A stretch of 64,000 bases of DNA from Paratinospora sagittata (GCA_035771175.1 CM069595.1:4382094-4446093), one strand, 5' to 3'; positions 11,065 through 22,988 are shown, counted from the stretch's first letter. A program made the numbers and translations. The notes: generated by a model not told the origin, from the sequence alone.

Positions 11065-13011
11065 GTTGAAGGACTTCACAATTTTTCTGGTCTGGTTTGA
11101 CCCTCACAAAGTCACCACCTTTCCTCGATCTTATTGAGACTAAAGTCATCCGTACAAGTAGTAACACAACCGCTCTCTGTGAATTGAATCAAGATACTAC
11201 TCGTCCAAAGCGAAGATTGAAGAACAGTGATGCAGAAAAGCCGAAAGCTTCCAATGTTCCTGCATTACTACTCAGAATTGGCAGCTGGGAGGTATTATTT
11301 CCTTCTTAGACCACACTAACATAGTTCAAATAAATTTAGTATAGTATTTGAAATTGAATTCTAGAGAATCTTTTGCAGAGGGTGTCTCGAAATGATGGAG
11401 ATTTAGTTGCTAAATGTTACTATGCGAAGCGAAAACTGGTGTGGGAGATGTTGGAAGGTGGATTGAAGAATAAGATTGAGATTAATTGGTCAGAAATCTC
11501 TGCAATTAGAGCAGAATTTCCTGAAAATCAACCTGAGATTCTAGAAATTCAGGTTGGCCATCTATTCTCTCATACATCCTTTCTTTTATTTGCAATGTGC
11601 TTGGAAGTTGGAACTGATACTTCCTAGTTCCTAACTTGTATTCTTTGATTCAAGTCCCAATTTAATGAAGGAAAACTCTGGGTTTCATGCAGTTGAGTAA
11701 CGTGCCTTCGTTCCAACGAGAAACGGATCCACAGCCCAGAAAGCACACGCTTTGGCAAGCTACATCTGATTTTACTGGAGGCCAAGCACCAATTTGCAGG
11801 TATATGTACAGAACATTATTTGAAAACTTTGCTTAAATCTAACTTTATACGATACATCATCCATTGGCCTGAACCTACTTTGATAGTTTATCTTGTAAAC
11901 CTACTCTACATTTATTGCTCTCCTAAATCACATCTAATTCAGCTGAAACTTTCATTGTTCAGGAGGCACTATATCCAATTCCGCGAAGGAGAACTCGAAA
12001 AGCACTATGAGAAGCTTCTACAATGCGACAAACGATTATTCATTTTGAGCCAGAGACCTTTCCCATTTCATGACTCTCCTTACCTCATCATGAATCTCTG
12101 CGGCAATCAACAGGACTTCTCTTTCCAGCTCAATGGTCATCAACCAGAATTTGACCCCAGGCTGCAGTTTCACAGCCAATTTGGTATCCAGAGGCTCCCT
12201 TTAGTTCCTTGTCATCAAGTTCAGATGGTTGGACCAGCAAGCAGACAACCATTGAGTCATGGAATCAATTCAGCGTCACCATTGTCATGTAATTACCCCA
12301 CTCAACTTTAGTCCTAGTTACTTGGAATATCTCCTACATCTCTTAGACAATTTAACTGACTTTGCTTTATGCATATTTGTCACAATTCAGTAATTAATTT
12401 CCATGCGGCCAAAGAGAACGAAAAGAACCAGTGTCAAACATTTATTCAGGGGTGATGGGATGAGGAATTCTCAGCACTCTCACATGGAAGGAGGAAATCC
12501 TATTCAAGCATTGCCTTTGTCTGCTTATCATGCCAACCAAGTTGGTCATGGTATTCCTAGAAGCAGAGGTCATTTGTTACCTTATGGGAACGGAATGGAA
12601 AGGCCGTCTTCAAATGGCTGGGCTCTACAAGAGATTGCAGATCACTTACTGAGTGACCAAGTTGTTTCTGCAGTATGCTCAGATGAGCCAAAGGTATTGG
12701 CAAAAGTGAAGTCCATGTATTCTCTCATGGAGCCAACTTACGAACAACAGAAGATGGCTGGGCAAACTTGCACAAATTATATGGAATATGAGCATGAGAA
12801 GAGTACTGAAAATTCAGTGACATCATGGAGCAGTGATCAATCAAATGGGAATGGTGAATTATCTTGTCAGGACTCAACAAATTGGTGTCCTGATCCAACT
12901 TTTGATTCTTTAATGCAATTCCAGCAAAACCCTTCACTTTCATACGTATTCTTAGATCAAGCAAGGGAAAATTTTACAGGAGTTGATCCTACTAATGGGT
13001 TGAACCTATGA
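11065..13011 (+). pseudogene. TRF-like 8-type gene, copy B (inactivated)
   Basis: Exon equivalents are 11065-11291, 11379-11552, 11693-11799, 11963-12288 and 12391-13011, near-identical to copy A. Three lesions are visible. The acceptor before the first exon reads ACGG instead of ACAG (position 11063). A 13-bp deletion after 11090 breaks that exon's frame. A 2-bp deletion near 12430 shifts the last exon so that it meets a TGA about 25 nt later. Other splice sites are intact. Use of a later start could give only partial proteins, so I call it a pseudogene. Confidence 0.8.
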
Positions 13012-13473
13012 AGGTGAGTCTGGACTCTTTAGTAGGCATGTAGGCAAGCATATGGAGGGAAGGGTGTTAACTGGCATGATAATTGTAAAGTAAAAGTTTT
13101 CACACTTCTCCTTAATCTTTTTAGGTGGTAGTGCTTGTAGATAGACCATTTCTCGTCTTCATACTTTTGTGTGTCCTGAAATGGAGATTGCCCATGGTGG
13201 TTCTTCTTCTATTTATTTGGAAATTATTATTATTATTTTTGGTTCTACTTACATGATAATTAAGGGAACAACTTCGTTGTTAAAGGGGAGTAAAAAGAGA
13301 TCATAAAGGTGTAAGGTCTTGTTTTGCAACCCATTATTTACTAGTATGAGGTCTCATGCACCACAGTGACAAGATTTATTAATCCAATCCATTTGGGAAT
13401 TGTTTGATCATCTTTTTCCAAGGAACCGGCTAAACATAATTAACTTGCATTAGCAGTAAATGAGGTATTCACC

Positions 13474-13622
13474 TTTCTTTTTTTTTTTTGGTTTCACCAT
13501 TGAGTAACATTCAGGTGGTGTCCTCCTCCGTTTTGCTTCTCCCAGTAAATAGTTATTTCATACACGGGAAAGATTTTAAACTCACGACCTTGGTTAAGCG
13601 AATACCAAAATATCTCTAGCAT
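13474..13622 (-). repeat. Probable SINE, copy B counterpart of 2722-2882
   Basis: Same minus-strand element with a T-run (interrupted by one C) and the same interior, at the same place in the duplicated block. Confidence 0.4.
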
Positions 13623-13737
13623 TTAAATGGAGAGGTATAAGATGCTCGCACAGTCGCACATGGGTGTAGTAATGTCTCAGTGAAGTGTGAAGATAGATCC
13701 AGCTCTGTATACAAGGAAAATTGATTCCAGCTCATAA

Positions 13738-15395
13738 TATTTTCCATTATTGCCTAGTAAATTTGTTTTTCATCATTTCATGGCAAACATTTTTCAAAAT
13801 GCAAAGAACTTCATCTGCTAGAATCCATTGAATGCTTGGTCTTGGGAGGTTAGGCTGCTGGGCAAATTATTGGACAACTGTTTTCGGATTTGACTAACCA
13901 AAGTGTTTTTCACGTTTTTAAATTTTCGGATACCAAAAACTGTATTATAATTACAAATCAAAGGCCGCACAAGCCTTTCACATATCCACATATGTATGCA
14001 GCGGGAGTAAGTCAATTAATCATTGATTTTTATAAATAAATAACTGAATTGGGTAGCTGCTGCATAACATACTACTAAGTTACGAAAATACACTGGGAAA
14101 GAAAAAAAAAAAGGAATTGCTTGAACTGATAATAGAACATATGCATGCAAAAGAGGTGCAGTATCTACTGGACAAAGCTGCTTCCTTAAGGGGTCATGTC
14201 CTAAATTTTCAATGTTCTTAAAGATTCACATATGTGGTGAAATTATACCATACCTTTCCTTAACTCGTCTTCTAAGTGTACCCAAACCCCCTGTTCGAAC
14301 TACGTACAGCGTTAATGGGTATTGCTAATTATAGGTTGTTTTGATCTCAACATACCTTGTGACAACTTTGGGATATAGGATACAGGCAAGATAGAGAGAA
14401 TGAATATGTTGGGAAGTCAGAACTAGAATAAATGCCAAAAGAATTAAAATCTAGGTAAAAGCTCATCAAAACAAGGAGTGAAGCAGAACAACGTGCCCGT
14501 ACTTGGTCACATAACAAGTTTAGACTTTCCATTAGTAAATGTGGCTTAGTCAAACCTAGAGCTAATAAACAAGAAAAGCTCTACCCAATTGCTTATTCTC
14601 CCCAAGGGAACTGCACAAGGGGTTGTGGTGTGGAAGTAGCAAGTTCCATTTCTAATAGTCAAGAAGGCAGACAATGTATCATATTAACTTCAGTCACTAT
14701 GAACCCAATTTTCCATGGGGACTTCAGAACTTCTGACTCAACTTGGCGAGGACAGGTTTAAGTCACATTTTCGGGTGCACAAGAGACTCTTCCTGACGAG
14801 GTGTGGGCACTCTGTTGGGGAGTACGCTATGGCGGCATTGAGGTAGATTTTCAAACGGGGTTCGTGCGGTGTCGGGTTGTTGTGTCAAGTATCTGTTGGT
14901 GTGAGTATTAGTTAATTCCTAAGGGATTGGATTTCCCACAGGTGGGACGGATATGGGGTTATGGTTGTTTCTTCTTAAAAAAAAAATGTGAGGCTTAGGT
15001 TATGACTCACTAATTTATAGGATTAATTACATAATCATACATAGATCTCATGTATAATTGCTTAAAATATCTGTTGCTTGACAAGATAAATCGCTAAAAA
15101 AAAAAAATTCCCTATTTTTGCTAGCTGTTTCTTTTCATTTCTATATATGGTTTTAGGATTCATTGTAAATACTGTATGATTTAAGAGAATAGATCAAAAT
15201 TCCAATTTGCCCTAAACTTTGACAACTCAAGATTCAAAGAAGCCTAATCTACAGAGATAATTTTGCAAAATATCCTTTTAGAGAAGCTGCTTCAAATACA
15301 AACCATATGTCTGTAAATCAAGCAAAAAAAAATATATGATAATGTGTACCAGGAAAAAATACTACCTCTCCGTGACTGCATTGAGCACATCAAAT
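13738..15395 (-). pseudogene. RPB9 3'-end fragment, copy B (decayed)
   Basis: Counterpart of 2996-4782 with the same missing exon 4 region. The minus strand keeps the exon 3 end up to about 15395, then runs into the MITE. It also has an internal deletion that removed the 5' part of the SINE. It cannot encode RPB9. Confidence 0.75.
14743..14985 (+). repeat. 5'-deleted SINE, copy B
   Basis: The 3' part of the element at 4079-4387, ending in an A-run followed by the right target copy ATGTGAGGCTTAG (14986-14998). The left target copy and the promoter boxes are gone through a deletion that starts just after CTTCTGACTCAA. Confidence 0.75.
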
Positions 15396-15530
15396 CTTTA
15401 AAAAACGTTGTGGTAGAAGTATAACCTCTAAAAGAATAAGCAAAAAAACTTTGCTTATTTTAGTATAATTTAAACTTCTACTACAATTAGATGTTAGTTT
15501 TAAAGTAGAAGTAGAGTTACCAAACGCTAC
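15396..15530. mobile_element. MITE, copy B
   Basis: Same element as 4783-4905, slightly longer on the left (AACGTTGTGGTAGAAGT). The right end reads GAGTTACCAAACGCTAC, comparable to the inverted terminus of 60464-60699. Confidence 0.5.
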
Positions 15531-16348
15531 TTTAGTTCCATGAAAGATCTCTAATATGGACTATGCTATAGAGAATTTTGGTCACGTTCACGAGTCTTTG
15601 AGATCATTTTCGAGCCACTTAACACATTCATTTCAAGGATAATTCAAGGGACTCGGATACACACAAAGTTGAATTTGATCGAGTTTTTCATAATTTATTT
15701 CATAAATAATATAAATTCATATTATTTTAAAGCAAACATTTTGTTTATTATTAACATATGCACTTTTTACAAAAAAAAAACTTGTTAAATTTTTAATGGT
15801 ATAATGACTTACAAAAACTATTATTATGCAATTTACTAAGTAAAAAGGTTAGTTTAAATACAATACTACAAAAAGTTGATTAAGTATGATATACTAATTT
15901 AATAACAAAGTTACCTACATAACATGATTCAATAGTTATAAGCTCGTTACAAGAAATTAGCCTTTTTACAACCGTTGCAAGATTATACTCGACAAAAAAC
16001 GCTATAAACATATATTTGATGACAGTTTAAGTAAAAGCATTGTAAATAACTTCATATAAATTGTTACTACGATGTTTCACAACGTTTCGTATCTACTACG
16101 ATGTTTTTGAAATTTCTTTATAAGTAAATATGATGACGTTCAATAAAATGTTATAGTATCCTTGATTGAAAAGAGTTTGTGTTGTTTGGTATAGGATAAC
16201 GTAGGGATGAAATGAGAATTTATAATTTTTCTTGTATTTTATGTAGATATTATTTTTCTAAACATTTTTATAAAAAAATATTTTTCTAAATTTTATTCAT
16301 ACCTTTAATTACTTTTTTTTTTTTTTTTTGTAGATTAAAATTAATGAT

Positions 16349-17126
16349 TTCAAGGATGGTCGCATCAAATTCTACCGATGCCACCCGACCATCCTTGAAA
16401 TACGGTGTAAACCCGACCGACCCTAACACTAGTCGGACTAGTCGGGGTCACCCATCCTCTCCAAATACAATTTAAAAAAAAAATAAAAAATTAGGGATTA
16501 ATATCGCTGGCTTTTCTTTTTTTGCTCCACAAGTAGAGAGAAGAGGTTCGTTCGTTTGTTCGTTGGATCGATGTTTTAGGGCACAAATGTTGCACTATCG
16601 CTGGCTCAACTTAATAAGAAAAAGAAAATAAAAAAAAGGAGACGGTGCAGAAGAAGAAGAAAAGAAGAAAGGAGGAGGAGGAAGAAGAAGAAATGAGGGC
16701 TTGCGGTTGCAGAAGAAGAAAAAAAGAAGAAAGGCGGAAGAAGAAAGGAGGAGGCACACACCTCATCTCCGTTGGATTAGCTCTCCGACACTAGCAATCA
16801 TCGGATCTCCTCTCCACTCCAACCTGGCCGTCGTCGTCTCCTCTCCCAATCGCAAACCCTGCTTAGATCTAGAAACCCGTTTTCCTTTTCCTCTCTCCTC
16901 GCCCAATCGCAAATTCGATTTTTTTTAGGGCTACATTAAAATATATATATATATTTTTTAATTAAGCGGGTCGGGTCGATGATTAAATTTAAATTTTTTG
17001 CAGACGCCGACACCCGACCCAATTGAATCGGGTCTTATCTTTTAAAACCCGACCTATCCGATAAAGTTCTGCAAACCCATCCGACCCAACACTTTTTGGT
17101 CGGGTCGGGTATGCGGGTTTAGTAGA
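16349..17126. mobile_element. Unclassified element with CGGGTCGGGT repeats and gene-like insert
   Basis: It starts where A/B homology ends. TTTCAAGGATGGTCG is followed 25 bp later by its reverse complement CGACCATCCTTGAAA. Both edges are rich in ACCCGACC or its complement (16410-16450, 16966-17120), a look typical of subterminal repeats of some plant DNA transposons. The middle (16600-16930) is GA-rich then CT-rich and resembles a plant 5'UTR/promoter; the open frame at 16701-16928 is low complexity. It may be a non-autonomous DNA element with captured sequence. Ends and target duplication are not proven. Confidence 0.35.
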
Positions 17127-17701
17127 TTTTTTATTTTTATTTTTATTTTATTTTTATGAAATGGGAACAAATCACATTAAAAGGGATGGAGAGTCAAAAG
17201 TTACAACATCCAGAAGAACTGGAGGAATTACATTCTTCGAAATATTACAAGAGATAGCAGTAAAAGCGTATTTACTAAGACAGTGCGCTGCCGAATTGCT
17301 TTCTCTAAAGGTATTCTTGATCTGAACATTTGTAAAGCCTCTTAGGAGAAACTTACAATCTTCAATAACCAAGCTGAATTCATCCTGCCCCTGTAAATGA
17401 GAGTTAATAGCAGAAATAACAGACGTTGCATCACCTTCTACATAGGAAATATTTAATCCATTTTCGGCAGAAAATTTTAGGCTCTCTCTCAGTGCAATTG
17501 CCTCGGCAATCTTAACAGAGAACACACCTTGCACCTTCTTAGACATAGCAGCCACAGGGTAACCTTTGTCATCTCTAATAATAGCTCCAATCCCAATCCA
17601 TTGCAGCCCATTTTTTACTCCAGCATCAAAATTTAACTTCAAGTTTTGTCCGGAATCTAGAGCATGGGAAAAGTCTCGAATGTTAGCAACTTTTCGGGGT
17701 A
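17127..17701 (-). pseudogene. L1-type LINE 3' end with RNase H domain
   Basis: On the minus strand a frame open from a TAG near 17700 to TGA near 17172 encodes an RNase H-like domain. It shows LKLNFDAGVKNG (first Asp), then an Ala-Glu-Ala stretch (the Glu), then VEGDATSV (Asp), and NTFRESNSAAHCLSKYA near the C terminus. This is the RVT_3 pattern found at the 3' end of many plant LINEs. A run of TAAAA units (17126-17157 on the minus strand) directly after the stop is the LINE tail. It is 5'-truncated and has no start codon. The Copia element begins about 160 bp upstream. Confidence 0.75.
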
Positions 17702-17857
17702 GCTAATAGTTCATTATCCTTGGGACATTCTCTTGGGGCCTGGCTTAGTGAGTGTGGCAACATTGTTTTACTATAGAATTTTGCGTTAGACACTTTACTT
17801 TCTCTCTCTTTGTACAGTTCTTACAACTTTTTCTCCCTAATATATATATATAATACA

Positions 17858-18243
17858 TGTGGGGTCCACCAGATTTTAGTAAACAAAGAGATGGTTGGTG
17901 GCCGCCCACGAGGGCGGCCACCAACTCCACCAACCCACCATCTCAGCTGCCGTATTTTGTTGATTTTTATATAATAAATATATTATTATATATATATTTA
18001 TTATACCGAAATTACCCCTACATACTCCTATAAATAGGGCCTTACTTCATTCATAAATTCATGTTCAGTGAGTTAGATTCCTGAGTTCTGTAAAATCTAT
18101 TCAAGAGATCTATTCTGTAAGATCCACCTAAGGGTGATCTAATAAAAGAGTGCTGCCTCCCGTGGACGTAGGCAATTTGTCGAACCACGTTAAATTTGTT
18201 GTTCTGTTTTTTCTTTCATGTTTTACTCCGATTCCGCACAACA
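17858..18243 (+). repeat. 5' LTR of Copia element
   Basis: Starts TGTGGGGTCC and ends CCGCACAACA. It contains a TATA box (CTATAAATAG near 18028) and AATAAAAG near 18141. A perfect 14-bp stem with an ACGA loop lies at 17894-17925. Confidence 0.95.
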
Positions 18244-18246
18244 AAT

Positions 18247-18259
18247 TGGTATCAGAGCC
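18247..18259 (+). other. Primer binding site
   Basis: TGGTATCAGAGCC lies 3 nt after the 5' LTR and matches the usual initiator methionine tRNA 3' end complement of plant Copia elements. Confidence 0.9.
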
Positions 18260-18529
18260 AAGGTGAAGCTTTGAAAGAAAAATGGACCCTCTGTTGAATT
18301 TTTTGATACAGCATCAAAATTTTTGAAATTTCGTAACAGTGATCAAAACTGTGTTCTGATCACCCGAGGAGGTAGCTCTTGTTCTCAGGAGTCCAACGCA
18401 ACAAACGGCGAGAAAAACGGAGAAGAAACGAGTCCCCAGGAGCCGATCAAAGTTTGAGCCCTGTACTGTATTTGGCAGCGTTGTTCACACCGGAAACAGC
18501 CGTTCACTGTTCATACCGCCGTGACTGTA

Positions 18530-18800
18530 CATACCGACCCGCACTGTTCTCGGCCCGACACTGTTCACCGGTCCGACACTATTCACCGGTCTGACACTAT
18601 TCACCGGTCCGACGCTATTCACCGGACCGACACTATTCACCGGTCCGTCACTATTCAACAGTCCGTCACTGTTTACAAGTCCGATACTATTCATCACAGT
18701 CCGACACTGTTCATCAGGCCCATTTGTTTCGGCCGTCACTGTTCATACAGCCTGATACTGTTCATCCGCGGCCTGATACTGTTCATCCGGCTCATTTTTG
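18530..18800 (+). repeat. Leader tandem repeat of Copia element, about 18-bp unit
   Basis: About ten units of CCGGTCCGACACTATTCA with drift (CACTGTTCA in later units) between the primer binding site and the gag start. Both strands stay open here because the unit length is a multiple of three; these are not proteins. Confidence 0.85.
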
Positions 18801-18967
18801 TCTGATTTCAGCAAAGTCAGGCTCGTTTCCACCATTTTCAACCGTTCCGGACGCAACCGTGCAATCAGTTTCTGCAGATTCAGCTCCTAAGTTATTAATA
18901 TAGCTTAGTTGGAGTTGTTTATCATTTTTTCAAGCACTTTTCGGCGTCATAAATATTTTCGGTCTTA

Positions 18968-21900
18968 ATGGCGGAGGAACTCCCAACCACAAGCAAGCCT
19001 TGGCAAAGAACTTCGATATCCAACGCAAAGTTCGAGGTGGAGAAATTCAACGGCACCAACAACTTTGGCATGTGGCAATGCGAAGTTCAAGATCTCTTAT
19101 TCCGGGAAGGCTCACATATCGCTTTGGAAACCAAGCCCAAGGATATGTCCGATGATGATTGGCATTTTGTAAATCGTCAAGCTTGTGGTACAATCAGACT
19201 CTGTTTGGCCAAAGATCAGAAGTACTTTGTCATGAAAGAGACTATGGCAATAAGTCTCTGGAAGAACCTGGAGGACAAGTACATGACGAAACGCGTAGAG
19301 AACCGACTCTACCTGAAGAAGAAGGCTGAAGAAGCTTCTACATACTCAGTTTCATCTATAGGCAATCAGTCTGATAGATGGATATTAGATTCTGGATGTT
19401 CCTATCATATGTGTCCGAATCGAAGTTGGTTCTCAAAACTGGATGAGTTCGATGGAGGAGTCGTGCTCATGGGCAACAACAATACCTGTCAAACAAAAGG
19501 TATTGGAACAATCCGACTTAAGATGCATGACGGTACAACAAGACGACTCACGGAAGTCAGATATGTCCCAGATCTGAAGAAAAATCTGATCTCCCTAGGA
19601 GTCCTTGATTCCAGCGGTTACAAAGTAACCATTGAAGGTGGAGTTCTGAAGGTTGTACGTGGAGCATTCTTGGCCATGAAAGGTACTCAGAAAGGAAATC
19701 TTTATTTCCTTGACGGACACACAGACATCGGAAGTGTCTCAGCTTGCACCAGTTCTAATGATGTTTCATCGGACACTTCCCGACTTTGGCACATGCGGCT
19801 CGGACATGTTGGAGAGAAGTCTCTTCAAACCTTGATAAAGCAAGGTTCTCTGAAAGGTGCAAAAACCGGGAAACTTGACTTCTGCGAGCACTGTATCTTA
19901 GGCAAGCAGACGAGAGTCAAGTTTGGAACTGCCATCCACCGCACAAAAGGAACATTAGATTATGTTCATACCGACGTCTGGGGACCGTCTCAAAATGCTT
20001 CATTGGGCGGTAAACGTTGGTTTGATACTTTTATTGATGATTTCTCTCGCTATGTTTGGGTTTATACCATGAAGCATAAAGATGAAGTGCTCGATACCTT
20101 TCTTATATGGAAGAAAATGGTAGAAACCCAAACGGGAAGGAAGATTAAGAGGCTCAGATCTGATAATGGAGGAGAATACAAGTCAGACCCATTTCAGAAT
20201 TTTTGTGAGAATGAAGGGATTGTCAGACATTTCACAGTCCCAGGCACGCCACAACAAAACGGTGTTGCTGAACGCATGAATCGTACTTTGATAGATAAAG
20301 TTCGCTGCATGTTATCTCATTCTGGACTAAGCAAGGCATTTTGGGCTGAAGCTTTGTCATATGCCTCTCATATCATCAATAGACTTCCGGCAACAGCACT
20401 AGATGGCAAAACTCCCAAGGAGGTATGGTCTGGACACCCTGTTTCAGATTATGATTCTCTGCGCATTTTTGGATGCACTGCATATTTCCATGTGAAGGAA
20501 TCCAAACTGGATCCTAGGTCCAAGAAAACGATTTTCATGGGCTTTAGTGAAGGAGTTAAGGCTTTCCGACTATGGAACCCAGAGACAAAGACGATTGTAA
20601 AAAGTCGAAATGTAACTTTTGATGAATCTGTGATGTTAAAGCATACAGTTTCTGATAAAGAAAATCAAGATCCAAATTTGCCTCAGCAGGTGGAGTTAGA
20701 TATCCCAGTAACTCCTGACAAGTCAGCAGAGATATCCAACCATCCTGAAGAAGACGAGGAGGAAATCTCAGTTGAGGTGGAGGCTCCAGGACCAGACATC
20801 AGTCAAGAACCAGAATCAATTGCCACCAGTCGACCACGAAGAGAAATCCGCAAACCTGCTCGGTACACTGACATGGTTGCATATGCATTACCAGTCACCG
20901 GAGATGATATTCCATACAATTACAAAGATGCTATTCAGAGTATGGAAAGTGATAAGTGGAAAATGGCAACACATGAGGAGATGAAATCGCTCCATCAGAA
21001 TCAGACTTGGAAGTTGGTTCCACTTCCGAAAGGAAAGAAACCAATTGGCTGCAAATGAGTTTTCGCTAAGAAGGAAGGCTCTCCCAGCACAGACGGTATC
21101 CGATACAAAGCCAGACTGGTAGCAAAAGGCTACGCTCAGAGGGAAGGAATTGACTACAATGAGGTATTCTCACCTGTTGTTAAGCATTCGTCAATTCGAA
21201 TATTATTGGCTTTGGTTGCACAGTTTGATCTCGAGTTAGCCCAACTCGATGTCAAAACTGCTTTTCTGCATGGTAATTTGGAAGAAGAGATCTATATGTC
21301 TCAACCAGAAGGATTCAAAGTACCAGGAAGAGAGAATTGGGCTTGCAAGCTGAGCAAGTCATTGTATGGCCTGAAGCAGTCACCGAAACAGTGGTACAAG
21401 AGATTTGACAGCTTCATCCAAGGGCAGAAATATACCCGGAGTCAGTTTGATCATTGTGTCTACTATCGCAAACTTCAAGATGGTACATTTATCTATTTGC
21501 TTTTATATGTAGATGATATGTTAATTGCATCTAAAAGCAAGGTGGAGATCAACAAGTTGAAGGCTCAATTGAGCTCAGAGTTTGAAATGAAGGATCTTGG
21601 AGAAGCCAGAAAAATTCTCGGGATGGAGATAACTCGAGACAGGGCCAAAAACACAATCTGTTTGACTCAAACTCAGTATTTGAAGAAAGTTCTTCAAACT
21701 TTTGGCATTGGCAATGACACAAAACCTGTAAGCACACCATTGGCACCACATTTCAAGCTAAGTTCATCAATGTCACCAAATTCCGAAGATCAGAAGAAGC
21801 AAATGGAGAATATTCCATATGCAAATGCAGTTGGTGCCTTGATGTATGCTATGGTGTGTACCAGACCTGACATTTCACATGCTGTAAGTATGGTAAGTCG

Positions 21901-22492
21901 TTACATGCACAATCCCGGTAAAGGCCACTAGCAAGCAGTGAAGTGGATTCTACGGTATATTCATGGTACTGTAGATATTGGTTTAAAGTTCGAGAGAGAA
22001 ACGAAAAGTTGTAAGCATCTAGTCGGATATGTGGATTCGGACTATGCTGGAGATCTTGACAAGCGCAGATCTACTACTGGTTATGTTTTCACTATGGCAG
22101 GAGGACCAGTGAGTTGGAGATCAACACTACAGTCAACAGTTGCTTTGTCTACTACAGAGGCAGAGTACATGGCAGTAACGGAAGCTTTCAAGGAAGCAAT
22201 CTGGTTTCATGGATTGACTAAAGACTTGGGAATTGTGCAGAAGAATGTTGAAGTTTTCTGCGACAGCCAGAGTGCCATTTGTTTGGCAAAGAACCAAGTT
22301 CATCACAGTCGAACGAAGCATATTGATGTTCGTTTTCATTTTATTCGAGAAATAGTAGAAGAAGGGAGTATTCTTCTGCAAAAGATCAAGACTGCAGATA
22401 ACCCTGCAGATATGCTTACAAAGGTGGTTACAGGAATCAAGTTCCAACATTGTTTGGACTTGATCAATATCTCACGAGCTCGGAGTGCCTAA
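18968..22492 (+). pseudogene. Copia gag-pol polyprotein with two nonsense codons
   Basis: One frame of 1,175 codons, broken by TGA at 21056-21058 (codon 697) and TAG at 21929-21931 (codon 988). Both stand where the family has Trp, and both are G-to-A changes. Order: gag head (residues 1-118, EVEKFNGTNNF), then a jump at about residue 118 to the protease motif WILDSGCSYHM (Asp141). The integrase zinc finger follows (H275, H280, C306, C309), then the integrase DDE core (D336, D399 in SDNGGEY, E435 in GVAER), reverse transcriptase (YVDDM near 21507) and RNase H (DKRRSTTGYVF). The rest of gag, including the CCHC zinc knuckle, is missing, so the frame is about 150 residues shorter than Tnt1-type polyproteins. 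The joined frame stays open across the deletion. Confidence 0.95.
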
Positions 22493-22597
22493 GGGCACTA
22501 ATGGAGGCAGCAACAGTTTTTTGAAGGAAGCTTGCTATCTATAGAGAGATTGCAGATGTGGAGGTGCCTTGTTTCACATATGGTGGAGGTGGAGATT

Positions 22598-22983
22598 TGT
22601 GGGGTCCACCAGATTTTAGTAAACAAAGAGATGGTTGGTGGCCGCCCACGAGGGCGGCCACCAACTCCACCAACCCACCATCTCAGCTGCCGTATTTTGT
22701 TGATTTTTATATAATAAATATATTATTATATATATATTTATTATACCGAAATTACCCCTACATACTCCTATAAATAGGGCCTTACTTCATTCATAAATTC
22801 ATGTTCAGTGAGTTAGATTCCTGAGTTCTGTAAGATCTATTCAAGAGATCTATTCTGTAAGATCCACCTAAGGGTGATCTAATAAAAGAGTGCTGCCTCC
22901 CGTGGACGTAGGCAATTTGCCGAACCACGTTAAATTTGTTGTTCTGTTTTTTCTTTCATGTTTTACTCCGATTCCGCACAACA
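22598..22983 (+). repeat. 3' LTR of Copia element
   Basis: 386 bp, identical to the 5' LTR except G versus A near 22834 and C versus T at 22920. The target copy ATACA follows at 22984-22988. Confidence 0.95.
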
Positions 22984-22988
22984 ATACA

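Larger units (their letters stand above)
10865..16348. repeat. Segmental duplication copy B
   Basis: Collinear with copy A (120-8545) at very high identity but without the 2.8-kb LTR-like element. It differs by small deletions: 13 bp in the first TRF-like exon, 2 bp in the last exon and about 150 bp near 14742. It ends at 16348, where an unrelated element starts. Confidence 0.9.
17858..22983 (+). mobile_element. Young Ty1/Copia LTR retrotransposon (Tnt1/Tork-like), gag-deleted
   Basis: A 5,126-bp element with 386-bp LTRs (17858-18243, 22598-22983) that differ at two positions only (about 0.5%). It is flanked by the 5-bp target duplication ATACA (17853-17857, 22984-22988). It has an initiator-tRNA-Met-type primer binding site, a purine-rich tract (GGTGGAGGTGGAGATT) just before the 3' LTR, and one gag-pol frame. 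The LTR difference of 0.005 implies a recent insertion: roughly 0.2-0.4 million years if 0.7-1.3e-8 substitutions per site per year apply. Confidence 0.95.

Noticed and set aside
16701..16928. Plus-strand 75-codon frame starting MRLQKKKKRRK.
   Set aside because: It is low-complexity GA-rich then CT-rich sequence inside an unclassified element, with no conserved domain.
18485..18805. Open frames on both strands in the Copia leader.
   Set aside because: The 18-bp repeat keeps frames open on both strands; there is no protein-like content and they lie in the untranslated leader.
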